The notes under the pieces are model-generated. The model had not been told where the DNA came from, did no database searches, and saw only the letters and a program-made list of their open reading frames with translations. A program made the translations under genes and the position numbers. From JAYFRC01 sp034926415 (GTDB lineage Bacteria > Bacillota > Clostridia > Oscillospirales > Oscillospiraceae), in contig JAYFRC010000073.1 of NCBI GenBank assembly GCA_034926415.1, positions 1 through 59,334 of the forward strand: a DNA stretch of 59,334 nt, given 5' to 3'. Shown in pieces: positions 8,505 through 16,238 of this stretch (its first letter is position 1; each line of letters opens with the position of its first letter).

Positions 8505-9338
8505 TTATTTTCCGAGGCAGACCATCTCGGGCAGGTTGTAATCCGCGTAATTCGCGGCTATCTTGTCGACGGTTCCGTCCTTCGCCATATCAAGCAAGGT
8601 CGAGTTGACGGTGTCGCGAAGGTCGGTGTCGGTCAGGCGGAAGCCCACGCCGTACTGCTCGGTGGAAATGGGCTCGTCGAGCATCTTGAACTTGTCGCCG
8701 CGTGAGGTTATCTGGTACTGCGCTACGCCAATGTCGACAGCGATAGCGTCGACCATGCCGCTTTCAAGGTCCATGAATGCGGTGTTGTAGTCGGCGACCT
8801 GCTGAAGGTCCTTGAAAGTCGCGGCAAGGGCGAGGTTCTCGTCGTTGTCCTCCTCGCTCGTCAGAGCGGAGAGCGCCGAGGAGTCGGCCTGCGTGCATAC
8901 TATCTTGCCGGCGAGATCATCCTTGGTCTCAATGCCGGAATCACTGCGCACGACGATGACGATGGAGTTGTCAACATACGGGTCGGTCCAGGCGTAGTCG
9001 TCCTCGCGCCCCTGGATGGTGAAACCGCTCCAGATGCAGTCGATAGCGCCGGAACTGAGCTCCATATCCTTTGAATTCCAGTCTATTGGCTGAAGCACAA
9101 GCTCCCAGCTGTTGCGGTCGCAGACCTCCGCGGCAAGGTCGAGGTCGAAACCGACGTAGTTTCCGCTGTCGTCCATGTAGCCGTAGGGGGGATATTCGGC
9201 GTCGAAGCCGACGATGAGTTGGGTGCGTGCCGCGTCAGAGGACGTTCCGCTGCCGGACGGCGTCGAACTGCTGCTCCCGCAGGATACAAGCGAGAGCGTC
9301 ATGGCGCAGGCGAGCGCCAGTGCAAACAATTTTTTCAT
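8505..9338 (-). CDS. Amino acid ABC transporter substrate-binding lipoprotein
   Basis: A 277-residue family-3 solute-binding protein. It has a lipoprotein signal with lipobox LVSC (Cys20), then a Ser/Thr-rich spacer, then the mature domain starting near LIVGFDAEYPPYGYMDD and containing GFDLDLAAEVC, which are typical family-3 motifs. It captures the amino acid outside the membrane for the permease/ATPase encoded next. It is the first gene of the operon, with a promoter about 60 bases upstream. Confidence 0.9.
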   Translation of the reverse strand: MKKLFALALACAMTLSLVSCGSSSSTPSGSGTSSDAARTQLIVGFDAEYPPYGYMDDSGNYVGFDLDLAAEVCDRNSWELVLQPIDWNSKDMELSSGAIDCIWSGFTIQGREDDYAWTDPYVDNSIVIVVRSDSGIETKDDLAGKIVCTQADSSALSALTSEEDNDENLALAATFKDLQQVADYNTAFMDLESGMVDAIAVDIGVAQYQITSRGDKFKMLDEPISTEQYGVGFRLTDTDLRDTVNSTLLDMAKDGTVDKIAANYADYNLPEMVCLGK

Positions 9339-9395
9339 TTTCTTTTCATCCTTTCCCGCGGGGCTTCCATCCCACGCGCGGTAAATTTGTTTAAT

Positions 9396-9424
9396 ATATT
9401 ATCATGCTACCGTAATAAAGTAAA
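9396..9424 (-). promoter_or_regulatory. Promoter of the amino acid ABC operon
   Basis: Minus-strand TTTACT, 17 bases, TAATAT, about 58 bases before the binding-protein ATG. The rest of the 9339-9670 gap holds this promoter and the trpB terminator; I see nothing else in it. Confidence 0.5.
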
Positions 9425-9530
9425 CAGGCATTTTGAACAATATGCCTCGGCATGGCCTTGAATAAGAGAATTCCGCTACCGCGAAGCATTCCAAGGGAGG
9501 AAACGGGCGCCCCCGTATGTCGTTTCAGGT

Positions 9531-9573
9531 AAAAAATAAAGAGAGGGGGAAATCGAAATTTCCCTCTCTCTTG
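9531..9573 (-). terminator. Terminator of the trpB2 transcript
   Basis: An imperfect stem (AGAGAGGG..AAAT pairing with ATTTCCCTCTCT, small bulge) followed on the minus strand by TTTATTTTTT, about 100 bases past the trpB2 stop. Confidence 0.65.
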
Positions 9574-9670
9574 CGCCTCTTCGGCAGCGTTCTGCGTGTA
9601 CAGAACATCGCCCGGTGCAGGTCGGAGGCGTGCAGCCTTACGCCCTGCGGCTTAAAAAATTCAAAAAGGA

Positions 9671-11044
9671 TTACGACTGCTTCGGCAGTCCCGCGAGCCC
9701 GTTGGCAATCTCGGCGTCTGTCGGAATGTGGTCGGTCATCGTGCCGTTGTTGAACTGCTCGTAGGCAACGAGATCAAAATATCCGGTCCCGGTCAGGCCG
9801 AAGACTATCGTCTCCTCCTTGCCGGTCTCGCGGCACTTCACGGCCTCGTCGATTGCGACGCGGATGGCGTGGCTGCTCTCGGGTGCCGGCAGTATGCCTT
9901 CTATGCGTGCGAAATACTCCGCCGCCTCGAATACCTTTGTCTGCTCGACGCTGACTGCTTCCATGAGCCCATCGTCGTAGAGCTGGGACAGTATCGGGCT
10001 CATGCCGTGATAGCGCAGGCCTCCCGCGTGGTTGGCCGACGGGATGAAGCCGGAGCCGAGGGTGTACATCTTCGCGAGCGGGCAGACCAGTCCGGTGTCG
10101 CAGAAATCGTAGGCAAATTTGCCGCGCGTGAAGCTCGGGCAGGATGCGGGCTCGACGGCGATGATGCGATAATCGGCCTCGCCGCGCAGTTTCTCGCCCA
10201 TGAACGGGGAAATAAGTCCTCCGAGGTTCGAGCCGCCTCCGGCGCAGCCGATAATGACGTCGGGCTTGATGCCGTACTTGTCAAGAGCGGTCTTCGTCTC
10301 GAGGCCGATGACGCTCTGGTGCAGCAGCACCTGATTGAGCACGGAGCCGAGAACATAGCGGTAGCCGGGATTCGAAACGGCCACCTCAACAGCCTCGGAA
10401 ATTGCACAGCCGAGGGAGCCGGTGGTATTCGGATGCTCGGCAAGTATCTTGCGTCCGACGTTCGTCGTATCGGACGGCGACGGCGTGACCGCCGCGCCGT
10501 AGGTGCGCATGACCTCGCGGCGGAAAGGTTTTTGCTCGTAGCTCACCTTGACCATGTAGACCTTGCAGTCCAGCCCTAAATACGCGCAGGCCATAGAAAG
10601 TGCGGTGCCCCACTGGCCGGCGCCCGTCTCGGTCGTAACGCCCTTGAGTCCCTGCTTTTTCGCGTAATAAGCCTGGGCGATGGCGGAGTTGAGCTTGTGG
10701 CTTCCGCTTGTGTTGTTGCCCTCGAATTTATAGTATATCTTCGCCGGAGTCTGTAGTTTTTCCTCAAGGCAGTAGGCGCGGACGAGCGGCGACGGGCGAT
10801 ACATCTTGTAAAAATCGCGTATCTCCTGCGGGATCGGTATCTCGCAGTCATCGTTGTTTAGCTCCTGCTTCACTAGATCCTCGCAGAACACCCCGCCGAG
10901 CTCCTCGGCGGTCATGGGCTGCATCGTCCCCGGATTCAGCAGCGGCGCGGGCTTGTTTTTCATATAGGCGCGCACGTTGTACCAGGTTTTGGGAATCTCG
11001 TCCTCGGACAAATAAATCTTGTAAGGTATTTTGTTCTCGCTCAT
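9671..11044 (-). CDS. trpB: TrpB2-type tryptophan synthase beta chain
   Basis: A 457-residue PLP enzyme condensing indole with serine (or O-phosphoserine in some TrpB2) to give tryptophan. The PLP lysine is K117 in GSHKLNSA. The catalytic segment ETGAGQWGTALS is at 139-150 and the phosphate-binding loop GCAGGGSN lies further on. The N-terminal region RPSPLVRAYCLEEKL and the overall length, about 60 residues longer than TrpB1, mark the TrpB2 subgroup. No trpA or other trp gene is adjacent, so indole salvage is likely. The start is ATG at 11044 with AAGGAAG upstream; an adjacent in-frame TTG is less likely. Expression is controlled by the Trp T-box upstream. Confidence 0.92.
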   Translation of the reverse strand: MSENKIPYKIYLSEDEIPKTWYNVRAYMKNKPAPLLNPGTMQPMTAEELGGVFCEDLVKQELNNDDCEIPIPQEIRDFYKMYRPSPLVRAYCLEEKLQTPAKIYYKFEGNNTSGSHKLNSAIAQAYYAKKQGLKGVTTETGAGQWGTALSMACAYLGLDCKVYMVKVSYEQKPFRREVMRTYGAAVTPSPSDTTNVGRKILAEHPNTTGSLGCAISEAVEVAVSNPGYRYVLGSVLNQVLLHQSVIGLETKTALDKYGIKPDVIIGCAGGGSNLGGLISPFMGEKLRGEADYRIIAVEPASCPSFTRGKFAYDFCDTGLVCPLAKMYTLGSGFIPSANHAGGLRYHGMSPILSQLYDDGLMEAVSVEQTKVFEAAEYFARIEGILPAPESSHAIRVAIDEAVKCRETGKEETIVFGLTGTGYFDLVAYEQFNNGTMTDHIPTDAEIANGLAGLPKQS

Positions 11045-11070
11045 CAAAAAGACTTCCTTTCGGGGACGGG

Positions 11071-11346
11071 CAAAATAAAAACCGCCTCTGTCCCCACAAA
11101 ATTTCTTTGCAGGGACAGGAGCGGTAAATCTCCTGCGGTGCCACCCGGCTTGACGCTTTCGCGCCCACTTGACGTATGCAGATACATACCGGCATTTCGT
11201 AACGGAGCGCCATCTCCGTCTTGCCTACTCAATATTCGGCTTGCCCTCGAAAGTCCATTCGGCTCCGCCTTTCGCGCCGCATCTCACCAGCCTGCAGCTC
11301 TCTGAAGCGTCCAACAAAGCTTACTTACTCTTTCTCAACGGTTTAT
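11071..11346 (-). promoter_or_regulatory. T-box riboswitch leader, tryptophan specifier
   Basis: A transcription-attenuating leader that senses uncharged tRNA. On the minus strand the T-box core GGGTGGCACCGC lies at 11135-11146. Stem I elements are visible: GAAAGAGTA near the 5' end, AGAGAG, the GGTGAGA loop, and a specifier loop reading GAATGGACT with TGG (Trp) at 11255-11257. The terminator hairpin pairs 11082-11094 with 11112-11124 and is followed by TTTTTATTTTG. The Trp specifier matches the downstream TrpB2. Confidence 0.92.
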
Positions 11347-11352
11347 GGATGT

Positions 11353-11381
11353 AGTTTAGCATGCTAAAGTGGTTTTGTCAA
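11353..11381 (-). promoter_or_regulatory. Promoter of the Trp T-box/trpB2 transcript
   Basis: Minus-strand consensus -35 TTGACA, 17 bases, TAAACT. Predicted start near 11346, a few bases before stem I of the T-box. Confidence 0.7.
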
Positions 11382-11482
11382 GTATGTTTTGAAAATTTTT
11401 ATGTATTTGCCTTTTTTAGACAATAAGCGCATTTTTCGTCCGTTCAGCTTATCGGTCGACCTTGTTTTCGTCCTTTTGCTCC

Positions 11483-11510
11483 TTGCTTTCTTAACCTTTG
11501 CTGTTATAAT
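11483..11510 (+). promoter_or_regulatory. Promoter of the metallo-hydrolase gene
   Basis: TTGCTT, 16 bases, TATAAT, ending 33 bases before the GTG start. It is divergent from the trpB2 promoter. Confidence 0.55.
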
Positions 11511-11543
11511 AGTTACATATTAATGGAAAGGAGGACAACCCCA

Positions 11544-12155
11544 GTGAAAATAACATGGTACGGGCACTCGTGCTTTGTGGTCGAATCCGGCGGCTACCGC
11601 GTTGCGATAGATCCCTACGGCGATTCCATCGGCTACCCGCCGCTTCATATTTCGGCGCACAAGGTGCTTACGACACACGACCACAGCGACCACAACAATG
11701 TGTCTGCCGTTACCATACTGCCTGAAAAAGAGAATCCGTTTTCGATACGCGCGGTCATGTCCGCGCACGACGACTGCGGAGGCCGGAAGCGCGGCAAAAA
11801 CTCCATCTACGTGCTTTCCGCGGAGGGACAGACGGTCGTCCATCTCGGCGACCTAGGCGCAGCGCTCACCGAAGCCCAGAAAAAAGATATCGGAGCGTGC
11901 GACGCCGTCATGGTTCCCGTCGGCGGATACTACACGATAGACGGTAAGACGGCCGCGGCAGTCGCGGACGCACTTTCGGCGCGCGTCGTGATACCGATGC
12001 ACTATTCATTTGGAAAATATGGCTATCCCGAAACAAGCGGCATAGCCCCGTTTCTCTCCTGCGTCGATAAAAACCTTATCCACAGCCCGGAGAGCAACGC
12101 GATTATTCTGACGAAGGACACGCCGAAACAGGTATGCTGTCTCTCGTTCATCTGA
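11544..12155 (+). CDS. UlaG-like metal-dependent hydrolase (metallo-beta-lactamase fold)
   Basis: A 203-residue soluble protein beginning MKITWYGHSCF, the usual start of this small MBL-fold group. The metal motif HDHSDH is at 45-50, followed by HLGDLG and PMHYSFGKYG as further ligand-bearing loops. The substrate is unknown; relatives hydrolyse phosphoesters or lactones such as ascorbate-6-phosphate. GTG is chosen because AAAGGAGG lies 9 bases upstream; an earlier in-frame ATG would contain that ribosome site. It is followed 34 bases later by the DUF3825 gene on the same strand, so they may be co-transcribed. Confidence 0.85.
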   Translation: MKITWYGHSCFVVESGGYRVAIDPYGDSIGYPPLHISAHKVLTTHDHSDHNNVSAVTILPEKENPFSIRAVMSAHDDCGGRKRGKNSIYVLSAEGQTVVHLGDLGAALTEAQKKDIGACDAVMVPVGGYYTIDGKTAAAVADALSARVVIPMHYSFGKYGYPETSGIAPFLSCVDKNLIHSPESNAIILTKDTPKQVCCLSFI

Positions 12156-12189
12156 AGAAAAATAAAGTAAAATTTTAGGAGAATTTAAT

Positions 12190-13743
12190 ATGCTTGACCC
12201 TACACAGAAGCGCGATATCTACGATTTGCTCGCTTCGACGTTCGGCACGGACTCGCCCTTTCTCGTGGCGCAGGCCGGGAACTGTCTTGCGGGACACGGA
12301 TACCATGCTAAAGCGCTCGGTTACAGGGGACTGAACAAGATGCTTGAGGATATGCCCGAGTACGTTTCGTTTGAGCAGGCGCTCAACGACGACGGCAATC
12401 CTTTCTGGCAGATGACGCTTAAAAATCAAAAAGACAAAGCGTCGGCGCAGGCAAAGCTGCCCGGAGAGATACGCGCTTTCGCATATCTCCCCGGTGCCAC
12501 CCTTGAGGTGCTCGAGCAAAAACTCGACTCCTCGTCAAAGGGTTCCGAACCTATTCTTGAGGTCCTTAACCGCGCCTACCGGTCCGCAAAGGATTCCGGC
12601 GCGATATGCGAGGAAAAAGATTCCTGCCATTTTAAGACCGGTCTCAAGACCGGCGGCGGCAGGGAGCTTTCCGTGTTTTTCGCGCCCAACACCCGTCGTG
12701 GCGACAGTCGTCCCTGGGCTCTGACCCGCATCTACGAGGGCGATGTCAACGAGGACGTCTCGCCAAAGGCTCCGGATGCCACGCCCTCCGCGCCCCGATC
12801 CAATCCCGGCGATGCGCTTGAGGAATTTGCCGACATGTGCGGCTGGACCGACGGCCTTCGCACCCTTGCCGAGCTCGCTCTGCCGGAGCAGTGGGACTTT
12901 TCCGACTCGAAGCAAAAAAAACACTATATATTAAAACAATATCTCAAATACACCTTCCTTCGTCTTAAGCACGAGGAAAAGGTGCTCATAAGCGAAGAGC
13001 GCGGCTTTGCCGCCTTCAACACCGGACTGCTAACGCTGCACTACGAGGACATCCACGTATGCTTTAGAAAAAACACCGACGAGGGCGGCGCACTCTGGAA
13101 ATTCAGCAGCTTCTGCACCGAGGGCGGGCGCGGAGACGGTCAGCTGATAACGACTTATTTTGCCGAACCGCCTCAGCCTGCGAGCTATATAACCGAGGTC
13201 TCCGACCTGCTCTACGACACGCGCTGCCGCATGGCCGTGAATTACGACCATATACTCACAGACAACATCGGCCGCATACCTCTTTCCTACCTTCGCGACG
13301 CCTGCAACCGCTACAGTGAGGCCGTTGCCCTTATCGACAAGGCTGAAAAACAGCGCTATGGCTCGCCCGGATACAACCGCACGATGCGCGCTCTCGCCGA
13401 TTTCTGCGAAACGACCGACAATGCGTTTTTGTCGGAGCGTATAAGGAGCGACTTCAAGCGCGCAATCGAAAAGGCTACGAAGCGTATCCGCTGGGATTAC
13501 AAGACCGCCGTGCCCATCTACTATCCGGCTTACAATATGCTGAGCCTGATGATACCCCTTTGCCTCGACAGCGATGACCGCGCGGACGTTGCGCTGCTGG
13601 TCGAAAAGACCGAGAGCGGCAACTACCTCGGCCATACGATACTCACATTGCCCATGGCGTACCTCGACGCGCGGCTGCTCTGCCGCCCCGGAAGCGACTG
13701 GCTTGCGCCCGAGCTCATACGCGGCAGCAACAAAGAGGAATAG
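12190..13743 (+). CDS. LOTUS/OST-HTH-like N-terminus plus DUF3825 domain protein
   Basis: A 517-residue soluble protein without signal or membrane segment. Residues 1-70 look like an OST-HTH/LOTUS winged helix (an RNA-binding fold), judged from the ending GYRGLNKMLEDMPEYVSFEQ. A Pro/Ser-rich linker lies around 195-215. The C-terminal 300 residues resemble DUF3825: KYTFLRLKHEEKVLISEERG, FNTGLLTLHYEDIHVCFRKN, and the later LIDKAEKQRYGSPGYN. DUF3825 has no established biochemistry that I know of, but pairing with LOTUS modules suggests RNA metabolism (inference). A clear site TAGGAG precedes the ATG. It may share a transcript with the upstream metallo-hydrolase. Confidence 0.75.
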   Translation: MLDPTQKRDIYDLLASTFGTDSPFLVAQAGNCLAGHGYHAKALGYRGLNKMLEDMPEYVSFEQALNDDGNPFWQMTLKNQKDKASAQAKLPGEIRAFAYLPGATLEVLEQKLDSSSKGSEPILEVLNRAYRSAKDSGAICEEKDSCHFKTGLKTGGGRELSVFFAPNTRRGDSRPWALTRIYEGDVNEDVSPKAPDATPSAPRSNPGDALEEFADMCGWTDGLRTLAELALPEQWDFSDSKQKKHYILKQYLKYTFLRLKHEEKVLISEERGFAAFNTGLLTLHYEDIHVCFRKNTDEGGALWKFSSFCTEGGRGDGQLITTYFAEPPQPASYITEVSDLLYDTRCRMAVNYDHILTDNIGRIPLSYLRDACNRYSEAVALIDKAEKQRYGSPGYNRTMRALADFCETTDNAFLSERIRSDFKRAIEKATKRIRWDYKTAVPIYYPAYNMLSLMIPLCLDSDDRADVALLVEKTESGNYLGHTILTLPMAYLDARLLCRPGSDWLAPELIRGSNKEE

Positions 13744-13813
13744 CTGTCCTTATCCGTATATATTTTTCAACGAAACATGCATAATGCGTCAACATTTTTG
13801 TGAAATATGACCG

Positions 13814-13842
13814 TTGTGCATGCAGCGAAATTTTGTTATAGT
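13814..13842 (+). promoter_or_regulatory. Promoter of the Ile T-box/OFOR operon
   Basis: TTGTGC, 17 bases, TATAGT, placing the start near 13849 just before the T-box stem I. Confidence 0.5.
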
Positions 13843-13848
13843 AGCACC

Positions 13849-14097
13849 AATAAAATAAAAGACGATGACGAAGAGAGTAAGCGCAGCGCCGAAAGCCATA
13901 GCGAGCGGGAGACAGTGAAAGCCCCGTGCGATTAAGCCGCGTCCGAAAATCACTTCCGAGCCGCAGACCGAATTTTTTTCAGTAGGTCTCGCCGGTTTTC
14001 CTCCGTTAAAGGGAACACGTATGTTTGTACGCTGTATCGGGTGGTTCGCAATAGCATTATAGGCTGTTGTCCCTTTACGGGGACAACAGCCTTTTTG
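13849..14097 (+). promoter_or_regulatory. T-box riboswitch leader, isoleucine specifier
   Basis: Canonical stem I elements: GACGAAGAGAGTA at the 5' end, AGCGAGCGGG then ACAGTGAAAGCCC for the AG bulge and apical loop, and a specifier loop GAAAATCACTTCCGAG in which the codon position reads ATC (Ile) at 13949-13951. The antiterminator core is CGGGTGGTTCGC at 14038-14049, slightly off consensus (GGGTGGNACCGCG). The terminator pairs AGGCTGTTGTCCC (14061-14073) with 14080-14092 and ends in five T. It controls the four OFOR genes that start 74 bases later. Ile is the best reading, but the specifier register deserves a covariance-model check. Confidence 0.82.
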
Positions 14098-14170
14098 TCG
14101 TTTTGCCCACAATCCTGCAATATTACAATAAAATTACTGCAAAAATGCTGCCGAAAGGGGTATGTATACT

Positions 14171-14749
14171 ATGTCAAAACCTGTTGAGATCCGCTGGCAC
14201 GGCCGCGGCGGCCAGGGCGCGAAGACCGCGTGTCTGCTGCTTGCAGACGCGGCGTTTTCCTCCGGAAAATACGTTCAGGGCTTTCCCGAGTACGGCCCGG
14301 AGCGCATGGGCGCACCGATAACGGCTTACAACCGAATATCCGACAAGCGCTGCCCGATACATTCTTATATATACCACCCCGACTACGTCGTCGTAGTGGA
14401 TGAGACGCTGCTGGAATCCGTGGACGTGACGGCCGGCCTTTCGGAAAACGGCGGCATAATCGTCAACACGCCGAAAGCTCCCTCCGAGATACGTCCGCTG
14501 CTCGGCGGGTACAAGGGCAAGGTCTATACCATCGACGCCCGCAGAATATCCGAGGAATATCTCGGCCGCAACATACCCAACACCCCGATGCTCGCGGCGG
14601 TCGTAAAGGTCTCCGGAGTCGTCGAGTCAGAGCGATTCATTTCCGATATGGAGTCTTCGCTCCGCCACAAATTTGCCAGCAGGCCGCAGGTCGTCACAGG
14701 AAACCTTGTGGCTCTGAGACAGTCCATGCAGGAGGTGCAGGCAGGATGA
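14171..14749 (+). CDS. 2-oxoacid:ferredoxin oxidoreductase, gamma subunit
   Basis: A 192-residue gamma subunit of a four-subunit pyruvate/branched-chain 2-oxoacid ferredoxin oxidoreductase. The N-terminal motif EIRWHGRGGQGAKTA (residues 6-20) and the segment GFPEYGPERMGAP are diagnostic. It contributes to the CoA/TPP reaction core. The start is ATG at 14171, 10 bases after AAAGGGG; an earlier ATG at 14162 is too close to that site. It overlaps the next gene by 4 bases (ATGA) and heads the operon gamma-delta-alpha-beta behind an Ile T-box. Confidence 0.9.
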   Translation: MSKPVEIRWHGRGGQGAKTACLLLADAAFSSGKYVQGFPEYGPERMGAPITAYNRISDKRCPIHSYIYHPDYVVVVDETLLESVDVTAGLSENGGIIVNTPKAPSEIRPLLGGYKGKVYTIDARRISEEYLGRNIPNTPMLAAVVKVSGVVESERFISDMESSLRHKFASRPQVVTGNLVALRQSMQEVQAG

Positions 14750-15048
14750 AAAGCGCAAAGGATATCAACGAACAGACTCCGTGGCAGGAAATGACCCCCG
14801 GCTGCGAAATATACGAGCCCGGCACCGCCTATCTCACCAACACCGGCGAGTGGCGTACGGTCACGCCCGTTTGGAAGACCGACGTGTGCCGCCAGTGCGT
14901 GCTCTGCGCGCCCTATTGTCCGGACGGCGCGATACCCGTCCGCGGCGGCAAACGCCTTGATTTTGATTATGACCACTGCAAGGGCTGCGGCATCTGCTTC
15001 AAGGTCTGCCCCTTCAAGGCCATCGAATTCGGAAAGGAGGAGCGGTAA
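14746..15048 (+). CDS. 2-oxoacid:ferredoxin oxidoreductase, delta (2x4Fe-4S ferredoxin) subunit
   Basis: A 100-residue ferredoxin-like subunit passing electrons from the TPP site to external ferredoxin. Two clusters are visible at C48-C51-C54-C58 and C78-C81-C84-C88. The N-terminal ITPWQEM-like segment is typical of PorD/VorD. The start overlaps the gamma stop, and the stop is 1 base before the alpha ATG, so translation is tightly coupled. Confidence 0.92.
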   Translation: MKSAKDINEQTPWQEMTPGCEIYEPGTAYLTNTGEWRTVTPVWKTDVCRQCVLCAPYCPDGAIPVRGGKRLDFDYDHCKGCGICFKVCPFKAIEFGKEER

Positions 15049-15049
15049 A

Positions 15050-16234
15050 ATGTCCATCCGAGAACGTCTTTCCGGCAACGAGGCGGTAGCCTACGCCATG
15101 ATGCAGATAAATCCCGACGTCATGGGCGCTTTCCCAATAACCCCCTCGACCGAGATACCCCAGTATTTTGCAAAGTACGTGGCCGACGGCAAGGTAGATA
15201 CCGAGTATGTAACAGTTGAGTCGGAGCACAGCTCCATGTCGTGCTGCATCGGAGCTCAGGCCGCCGGATGCCGGGCCATTACCGCCACATCGTCCTGCGG
15301 CCTCGCGTACATGTGGGAACTGCTCAATGTCGCCGCGTCCGACCGTCTTCCGATAACCCTCGCCTGCGTCAACCGCGCGCTGAGCGGCCCCATCAATATC
15401 AACAACGACCATTCCGATTCAATGGGCGCCCGCGACACGGGATGGATACAGATATACGCCGAGAACAATCAGGAAGCCTACGACAATTTTCTCCAGGCAA
15501 TGCCAATCGGCGAAAACCCGGCCGTGCGCCTGCCCGTCATGATCTGTCAGGACGGCTTCATCACCTCTCACAGTGTCGAGAATATCGATCTTGTCGAGGA
15601 TGAAAAGGTAAAGGAATTCGTCGGCGAGTACGAGCCGGAAAATTATCTTTTGAAACATGAGAACCCGCTCGCCGTCGGCCCATACGGCATCTCCGCCTAT
15701 TATATGGAAGCCAAGATGGCTCAGGCTCACGCCATGCAAAACGCCAAGGCCGTCATCCTCGACGTCGGACGGCGCTTCGGCGAAATGACCGGCCGCGCCT
15801 ACGGCTTTTTCGAGGAATATATGATGGACGATGCCGAGACCGCGATACTTCTCATCGGCTCCTCCGCCGGCACCGCCCGCGCCTGCATAGACGCCATGCG
15901 CGCCGAGGGCAGGAAAGTCGGCATGGTCAAGCTGCGCGTGTTCCGTCCGTTCCCGTTCGCAGAGCTCGCTAAGGCGCTTTCAAAGGCCAAAGCAGTCGCC
16001 GTCATGGACAAGGCAGAGAGCTTTTCATCGGCCGGCGGGCCGCTGTTCGCGGAGACCCGCTCAGCTCTGTACGACCTTAAGGAGCGTCCGCTCGCCGTCA
16101 ATTTCGTCTATGGTCTCGGCGGCCGCGACTTCGCGACCACCGACTGCCGCAAGGTTTTTGACGAGCTCGATAAAGTTGTAAAATCCGGGGACCCGACCCC
16201 GGTCTACCGCCACATCGGCCAGAGGGAGGAATAA
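15050..16234 (+). CDS. 2-oxoacid:ferredoxin oxidoreductase, alpha subunit
   Basis: A 394-residue alpha chain. It has GNEAVAYAMMQINPDVMGAF near the start, PITPSTEIPQYF, the segment VESEHSSMSCCIGAQAAG, and LSGPININNDHSDSMGARD, all family hallmarks. Sequence features fit both pyruvate (PorA) and 2-oxoisovalerate (VorB) enzymes. The Ile T-box argues for a branched-chain or 2-oxobutyrate substrate, which is inference. The start is ATG at 15050, preceded by GGAAAGGAGG; the open frame extends further 5' only as an overlap with the delta gene. Confidence 0.9.
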   Translation: MSIRERLSGNEAVAYAMMQINPDVMGAFPITPSTEIPQYFAKYVADGKVDTEYVTVESEHSSMSCCIGAQAAGCRAITATSSCGLAYMWELLNVAASDRLPITLACVNRALSGPININNDHSDSMGARDTGWIQIYAENNQEAYDNFLQAMPIGENPAVRLPVMICQDGFITSHSVENIDLVEDEKVKEFVGEYEPENYLLKHENPLAVGPYGISAYYMEAKMAQAHAMQNAKAVILDVGRRFGEMTGRAYGFFEEYMMDDAETAILLIGSSAGTARACIDAMRAEGRKVGMVKLRVFRPFPFAELAKALSKAKAVAVMDKAESFSSAGGPLFAETRSALYDLKERPLAVNFVYGLGGRDFATTDCRKVFDELDKVVKSGDPTPVYRHIGQREE

Positions 16235-16238
16235 ACCC

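Noticed and set aside
13789..14112. 107-codon minus-strand ORF
   Set aside because: It lies antisense across the Ile T-box leader, and its open frame comes from the stable RNA stems. No ribosome site and no recognisable protein.
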